Source of the DNA: Micropruina sonneratiae
GTDB lineage: Bacteria > Actinomycetota > Actinomycetes > Propionibacteriales > Propionibacteriaceae
Length of the DNA stretch: 64,000 bases
Reading direction: 5' to 3'
Assembly (NCBI RefSeq): GCF_025972045.1
Contig: NZ_JAPDHX010000005.1
Coordinates: forward strand, 301,274-365,273
Shown piece after piece: positions 60,366 through 64,000 of this stretch. Numbering within the stretch: position 1 is the first letter of the stretch; every line of letters begins with the position of its first letter. Made by a program: the position numbers and the translations under genes. The notes under the pieces were generated by a model. The model ran no database searches. It was not told the origin of the DNA and was given only the letters and a program-made list of their open reading frames with translations.

Positions 60366-60414
60366 GGCCGGTGAGCGTTCGCGAGCGGGGTGACGAGCGG
60401 CGTCCGCACGGCGA

Positions 60415-60534
60415 TCACGGCCGGTCCGTCTCGGCCGCCCAGGTGGCGGCCACCCGGGCCCGCCGCCGGCGTCGCGGCTGCAGCGCGGCGACCGCGACTG
60501 TGATGAGCACCCCGATTCCCAGCACAAGCTTCAC
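60415..60534 (-). CDS. Candidate single-helix small membrane protein, 39 residues
   Basis: GTG 60534 opens VKLVLGIGVLITVAVAALQP followed by RRRRRARVAATWAAETDRP. It has one hydrophobic helix and a basic cytosolic tail in the positive-inside arrangement. A G-rich CCGGGGGTGAAG start region precedes it, and it ends 49 bp before the PfkB gene on the same strand. No homologue is recognised. Confidence 0.45.
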   Translation of the reverse strand: MKLVLGIGVLITVAVAALQPRRRRRARVAATWAAETDRP

Positions 60535-60635
60535 CCCCGGCAGTCTACGGAACGCGGACGGGCAGATTCTGCCGTCCGCACGGGGCTTCTCCACGGGGGC
60601 CCACTTCTCCACAGGGGCCGCTTATCCAGGGGGAT

Positions 60636-60739
60636 GCGTTCTCATCAACGCCGACTACTGACCACAAGCGTGCCTACTTTCGTGTTGTGACATGAAAGTA
60701 GACACGGTTTCCGAAAACAGTGCGCGTTGATGAGAACGG
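60636..60739. repeat. Nested palindromic element
   Basis: Outer arms CGTTCTCATCAACGC (60637-60651) and GCGTTGATGAGAACG (60724-60738) are perfect 15-bp inverted repeats. Inside them CTACTTTC (60674) and GAAAGTAG (60694) form a second hairpin. No open frame explains it. Confidence 0.75.
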
Positions 60740-60751
60740 CACCCCCCCGGG

Positions 60752-60899
60752 CGCGGGCCGGACGCGGCCAGGCGCCGCTCAGCGGGGCGGTGGCGGCTCG
60801 ACACCGCGCTCAGCTTGACCGTCAGCGAGCCAGACGCCGCAACGCGGGCCGGACACCGGCCCAACCGGGCGCCAGCGGGCACACCGCTCAGCGGGGCGG
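60752..60899 (+). repeat. Imperfect duplication at the 3' end of the LCP gene
   Basis: CGCTCAGCGGGGCGG occurs at 60776-60790 and again at 60885-60899, the latter containing the stop codon of the LCP gene. Each copy is preceded by GCGGGCCGGAC. The stretch 60740-60887 otherwise shows no gene. Confidence 0.6.
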
Positions 60900-61850
60900 C
60901 AGTTGCGCCAGCGGTGCCCAGGGGTCGCTCTGCCGGGCCGTCCAGGCCGACGCCCGGTCGGCGGCCAGGGCGCGGGCAAGTTCGGCGAGCCGGTCGGCGT
61001 CCGGCACGGTGACCGCCGTGCCGTCGAGTTCGCTCGCGCCGGCCAGGGGCAGCGGCGCGGCACCGATCGACTCGGAGACCACATGCACGTCCAGCGCCAT
61101 CCGGCGGATCTCCGAGGGGGTGAGATCGGCGTCCACCGTGACGCAGTGGTGCAGCACGTCACCGATGGTCTCGACCTTCGCCGGGTTGGTCAGGGCGTCC
61201 CCGCTGACGATGCCGCGCAACACTTCGACGAACACCGCCTCGCTTCGTTCGAGCCGCACCATCGGATGCTTGTTCGCACTGAGGTAGACCAGCGCCTGCG
61301 GGCCGGTCAGCCGCACCTCGCCGGCCGCGAAATGCCAGCCGTCAGCCGACATCTCGGCGTCGTTGCGCACCGTCACGCCGCCGATGACGTCGACGATGCG
61401 GGTGAAGCCGTCCAGGTCGATCACCACCAGGTGGTCGATCCGCAGCTGCAGCAGCGTCTCGATCGCGCGCACGGCGCCGGCTCCGTCGCTGCCGACCACG
61501 TGTGCCAGGCTCGTCTCGTGGCCGTTCGCGTCGTCGACCAGCAGGTCGGCGGGCAGGCCGATCAGGTGCAGTCCGTCGCGGGCGCCGGACAGCTGGGTCA
61601 GGTAGGCGCTGGCCAGCGTGCCGGAATCGTCGGTGACCAGCACCAGGTAGCGCACCGGCTGCGCCACACCGTCGGCTGCGGACGCCTCGGGACGGCCCGG
61701 GTAGTCGGGCAGCGCCGCGCCCCGCTGCACCCCCGACATCGCCTGGGTGACTGCGCCCAGGTACAGCGAGACCAGCCCGAGCACCCCGGCCACGACGACC
61801 AACGCGCCCAGGGTGGCGACCGCCACCAGCTGATCGCTCCGGGTACGCAT
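60888..61850 (-). CDS. LytR-CpsA-Psr (LCP) family cell-envelope protein
   Basis: This 320-residue protein has one N-terminal helix (residues about 8-32) and an extracytoplasmic LCP-like domain: LHLIGLPADLLVDDA, DHLVVIDLDGFTRIVDVIGGVTV and LTGPQALVYLSANKHPMVRLERSEAV. LCP enzymes transfer undecaprenyl-linked polymers to peptidoglycan. The usual DR and RxxR arginines are partly replaced (LPADLL instead of IPRD), so activity is uncertain. ATG 61850 is 7 nt after TAGCCT, suggesting a leaderless transcript. Confidence 0.8.
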   Translation of the reverse strand: MRTRSDQLVAVATLGALVVVAGVLGLVSLYLGAVTQAMSGVQRGAALPDYPGRPEASAADGVAQPVRYLVLVTDDSGTLASAYLTQLSGARDGLHLIGLPADLLVDDANGHETSLAHVVGSDGAGAVRAIETLLQLRIDHLVVIDLDGFTRIVDVIGGVTVRNDAEMSADGWHFAAGEVRLTGPQALVYLSANKHPMVRLERSEAVFVEVLRGIVSGDALTNPAKVETIGDVLHHCVTVDADLTPSEIRRMALDVHVVSESIGAAPLPLAGASELDGTAVTVPDADRLAELARALAADRASAWTARQSDPWAPLAQLPPR

Positions 61851-61857
61851 GGCACCA

Positions 61858-61863
61858 AGGCTA
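61858..61863 (-). promoter_or_regulatory. -10-like box of a leaderless transcript
   Basis: TAGCCT on the minus strand lies 7 nt before the ATG at 61850. Confidence 0.5.
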
Positions 61864-61895
61864 GATTCCCGAGGCAACCGAGGGGTGCCGCCGCC

Positions 61896-61901
61896 TACGC
61901 T
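61896..61901 (+). promoter_or_regulatory. -10-like box of a leaderless transcript
   Basis: TACGCT lies 7 nt before the ATG at 61909. It faces away from the box at 61858. Confidence 0.5.
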
Positions 61902-61908
61902 GGGGGCG

Positions 61909-63138
61909 ATGAACGCCCGCGACCTGCTGTTCCCGCCCGGTGCCACCAGGCACGACTGGGTGCTCGACGGCATGCTGGCGGGCGGCATGCTGCTCGTCAC
62001 GGTGCTGCCCTACGCCACGTTCTCGGCCTGGAACACGGTGCCCCGGATGCTGCTGCTGCTGGTGCTGTCGATGATGGTGCTGCCGCTGGTGCTGCGCCGG
62101 CACTCGCCGCTGCTGATGCTGGCCGGCTGCACCCTGGCGGGGATCGCCCAGGTGATCGTGGTGAACACCTTCACCACCACGCTGGTGGTGCTGCCGATCG
62201 TCGCCTATTCGGTGGCTCGCTGGGTGCCCGGCCCGCTGGCGCGTTCGGTGGTCGTGATCGGTGCGTTCGGTGCGGTGATCGGGCCGCTGCGCTGGTCGAC
62301 TGCCGCCCAGGGGTTCGCCATCAGCGCCCGAGGCATCGTGCTGTTCGTGCTGGCCGCCTTCGTCTGCCTTGGCCTGATCATCACCCCCTACGCGATCGGG
62401 CGCCGGGTGCGCGAATCGTCCGCCGCCCATGCCGACCGGGTCGCTGCCGCCGACGAGCGCTACCAGTTGCTGCTCGCCGAGCGGGAACAGCAGGCCAGGC
62501 TGGCCGAATCCCGGGCACGGGCCACGATCGCCCGCGAACTGCACGACATCGTCGCCCATTCGCTGTCGGTGATCATCGTGCAGGCCGAGGGCGGCCGGGC
62601 ACTGGCGGCCAAACGCCCCGAGGCGGCGCTGACAGCGCTGGACACCATCGCCGACACCGGACGCGAGGCCCTCAGCGAGATGCGCCGCATCGTCGGGGTG
62701 CTGCGCAGCGAACCCGAGCGACGCGGGGCCGATTGGGAGCCTGCCCCGTCGCTGGCCGACATTCCCGACCTGGTGCACCGGGCGTCCGACCGGGCGACGC
62801 TGGTGGTGCACGGCGACCCCCCGCGGGTCTCACCCGCCCTGGAGTTGACCATCTACCGGGTGGTGCAGGAGGCGTTGACCAACTTCCTCAAGCACGCCGG
62901 GCCAACGGCGACCGCGGTGGTCACCCTGGCCTACTCGGCGGCGGAGATCATGGTCGAGATCGTGGACAACGGCCCCGGCCCAGAAACGGTGACCACCACC
63001 CCCGGGCACGGCCTGCGCGGCATGGCCGAGCGGGTCACGTCGATGGATGGCCGGTTGGAGGCCCATCCGCTGGCGCTGGGCGGCTTCGTCGTCCGCGCCG
63101 TCCTGCCCGTTCAGAACCGACAAGGAGCGAATCGATGA
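61909..63138 (+). CDS. NarL-type sensor histidine kinase
   Basis: This 409-residue kinase has about six N-terminal helices (residues 15-165) that serve as a membrane sensor. A HisKA_3 domain follows, with His212 in ARELHDIVAHSLSV, and then an HATPase_c domain with NFLKHA and VDNGPG and the GHGLRGMAERV G2 box. Its TGA overlaps the ATG of the response regulator. The signal is unknown. Confidence 0.92.
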   Translation: MNARDLLFPPGATRHDWVLDGMLAGGMLLVTVLPYATFSAWNTVPRMLLLLVLSMMVLPLVLRRHSPLLMLAGCTLAGIAQVIVVNTFTTTLVVLPIVAYSVARWVPGPLARSVVVIGAFGAVIGPLRWSTAAQGFAISARGIVLFVLAAFVCLGLIITPYAIGRRVRESSAAHADRVAAADERYQLLLAEREQQARLAESRARATIARELHDIVAHSLSVIIVQAEGGRALAAKRPEAALTALDTIADTGREALSEMRRIVGVLRSEPERRGADWEPAPSLADIPDLVHRASDRATLVVHGDPPRVSPALELTIYRVVQEALTNFLKHAGPTATAVVTLAYSAAEIMVEIVDNGPGPETVTTTPGHGLRGMAERVTSMDGRLEAHPLALGGFVVRAVLPVQNRQGANR

Positions 63139-63791
63139 GCCCGATCCGGGTGTTCCTGGCCGACGACCAGGCGCTGGTCCGCAGCGGTTTCCGGATGATG
63201 ATCGAAGCCGAGGACGACCTCGTGGTCGTCGGGGAGGCGGCCGACGGCGCCGCGGCGCTGCGCGCCTTGGCCGCACAGCCCGTCGACGTGGTGCTGATGG
63301 ACATCCGGATGCCGGTGATGGACGGCGTCGAGGCGACCCGCCGGATCGTGCAGTCCGGCCTCGGCACGAAGGTGTTGGTGCTGACCACGTTCGACCTCGA
63401 CGAATACGTGTTCGCGGCGCTGAAGGCCGGGGCGTCCGGCTTCCTGCTCAAGGACGCCCGGCCGGCCGACCTGACCGCTGCGATCCGCGACGTGGCCGCC
63501 GGCGAGGCGGTGATGGCGCCGTCGGCGACCCGCCGGCTGCTCGACCACGTGGTGCCCACCCTGCCCGCCTCGCCCGGCTCGGACCATCGGCTCGACGTGC
63601 TCACCGACCGCGAACGCGAGGTGCTGGTCGAGATCGCCGCCGGCGCCACCAACTCCGAGATCGCCGGCAAGCTCTACATGGCCGAGGGCACCGTCAAGAC
63701 CCACATCGGCCGGCTGCTCGCCAAGCTGCAGTGCCGCGACCGGGTCGGACTGGTGCTGTTCGCCTACGAGACCGGCCTGGTGCGGCGGTAG
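63135..63791 (+). CDS. NarL/LuxR-family response regulator
   Basis: This 218-residue protein has a receiver domain (DD at 10-11, phospho-Asp56 in VVLMDIRMPVMDG, Lys in FLLKDARPADL) and a C-terminal LuxR HTH (LTDREREVLVEIAAGATNSEIAGKLYMAEGTVKTHIGRLLAKL). It should be phosphorylated by the kinase encoded directly upstream. AAGGAG precedes the ATG at good spacing. Confidence 0.95.
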   Translation: MSPIRVFLADDQALVRSGFRMMIEAEDDLVVVGEAADGAAALRALAAQPVDVVLMDIRMPVMDGVEATRRIVQSGLGTKVLVLTTFDLDEYVFAALKAGASGFLLKDARPADLTAAIRDVAAGEAVMAPSATRRLLDHVVPTLPASPGSDHRLDVLTDREREVLVEIAAGATNSEIAGKLYMAEGTVKTHIGRLLAKLQCRDRVGLVLFAYETGLVRR

Positions 63792-63799
63792 CGCCGCTA

Positions 63800-64000
63800 G
63801 GTGTATCCGGCCATCACGTTGGTGGCAGGCGGCTGATCGGGGGGTGTCCTCCGAGTGCGCTGTGGCGTCGTTCAGTGTTGTAGTGCTCGATCCAGGGCGC
63901 AAGGGCCGCTTGCCGTTCGGTGTTACTGGTGAAGGCTCGTCGGTAGGCCCACTCGGTGGCCAGGGTGCGGTTGAGTCGTTCGACCTTGCCGTTCTGCCAG
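63800..64000 (-). mobile_element. IS481-family insertion sequence, partial
   Basis: The 3' part of an IS481-type transposase gene enters from the right edge. The element end is likely near 63800-63803, where GGTGTATCCGGCCATCACG begins, only about 10 bp after the response-regulator stop. The exact terminal repeat cannot be confirmed because the other end lies outside the window. Confidence 0.7.
63814..64000 (-). CDS. IS481-family transposase, C-terminal fragment (runs off window)
   Basis: The minus-strand frame reads WQNGKVERLNRTLATEWAYR, then RAFTSNTERQAALAPWIEHY and NTERRHSALGGHPPISRLPPT before a TGA at 63814. This is the C-terminal part of an rve-type DDE transposase, with the final catalytic Glu in GKVERLNRTL. 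Completeness cannot be judged because its N-terminus lies beyond the window. Confidence 0.88.
   Translation of the reverse strand, partial: WQNGKVERLNRTLATEWAYRRAFTSNTERQAALAPWIEHYNTERRHSALGGHPPISRLPPT

Noticed and set aside
60903..63791. Very long plus-strand frame of 962 codons spanning the LCP gene in antisense
   Set aside because: It covers the LCP gene backwards and the kinase in a wrong frame, with Arg/Gly/His-rich low-complexity text. Only its last 218 codons are the real response regulator.

Overview
This window is about 70% GC, uses many GTG starts and carries actinobacterial signature genes: a DUF5318 protein, DUF3152, PIG-V and GT87 integral-membrane glycosyltransferases, an MprAB-like two-component system, a LytR-CpsA-Psr protein and a DUF222-HNH gene. 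The gene content (Pta-AckA, a one-chain NagE EIICBA, DUF222-HNH, IS481) fits a member of the Propionibacteriales or a related actinomycete. The genus cannot be fixed from this sequence alone.

Layout. 1-6.2 kb: a partial FAD oxidoreductase, a YdeI-like protein, a secreted 5'-nucleotidase, an ECF sigma factor with a membrane-anchored partner, and ArgF. 6.3-9.5 kb: a holin-like membrane protein, a low-molecular-weight phosphatase, an MprAB-like signalling pair and two tiny genes. 9.8-14.9 kb: an MFS transporter, TPR and YchJ proteins, the tail ends of two dead genes, and a secreted SpoIVB-type serine peptidase. 15-24.2 kb: a processive glycosyltransferase, a lipoprotein, a FadN-type beta-oxidation enzyme, a patatin, a cupin, a Rossmann protein, a degenerate DUF3152 protein and an MFS transporter. 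24.3-26 kb: rpsF-ssb-rpsR-rplI on the minus strand. 26.1-39 kb: a VanY-type lipoprotein, an MFS transporter, a secreted M15-like protein with repeated domains, endonuclease IV, a frameshifted DUF222-HNH gene inside inverted repeats, pta-ackA, an EEP-family protein, a maleylpyruvate-isomerase-like protein and an SDR. 39.2-45.1 kb: an acyltransferase and the N-acetylglucosamine system (GntR regulator, nagE, nagB, nagA). 45.2-53 kb: a YhgE/Pip protein, an MMPL transporter fused to a decayed ABC domain, their TetR regulator, a TRIC channel, a DNA alkylation repair protein and a DUF559 gene inside inverted repeats. 53.3-58.6 kb: PIG-V, GT87, a class A PBP and DUF5318. 58.8-64 kb: tRNA-Ala, an L7/L12-like protein, a PfkB kinase, an LCP protein, a NarL-type two-component system and a truncated IS481 transposase.

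Working units. Imported GlcNAc-6-P is deacetylated by NagA and deaminated by NagB to fructose-6-P. Three DasR/NagR-type palindromes lie between the regulator gene and nagE. Pta and AckA turn acetyl-CoA into acetate with ATP gain. The TetR-MMPL/ABC-YhgE unit has three operator-like palindromes spaced exactly 17 bp apart in its divergent promoter region.

Most interesting features. Several palindromic repeat families bracket or tail accessory genes. Two unrelated nuclease-type genes (DUF222-HNH and DUF559) are each framed by a different inverted-repeat family. A third family overlaps the stop codons of nagA and the VanY gene. The cluster DUF5318-ponA-GT87-...-rpsF-ssb-rpsR-rplI, contiguous in Mycobacterium tuberculosis, is split here by about 27 kb whose two edges carry such repeats. 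Many starts lie 5-7 nt after a TANNNT box, which indicates widespread leaderless transcription.
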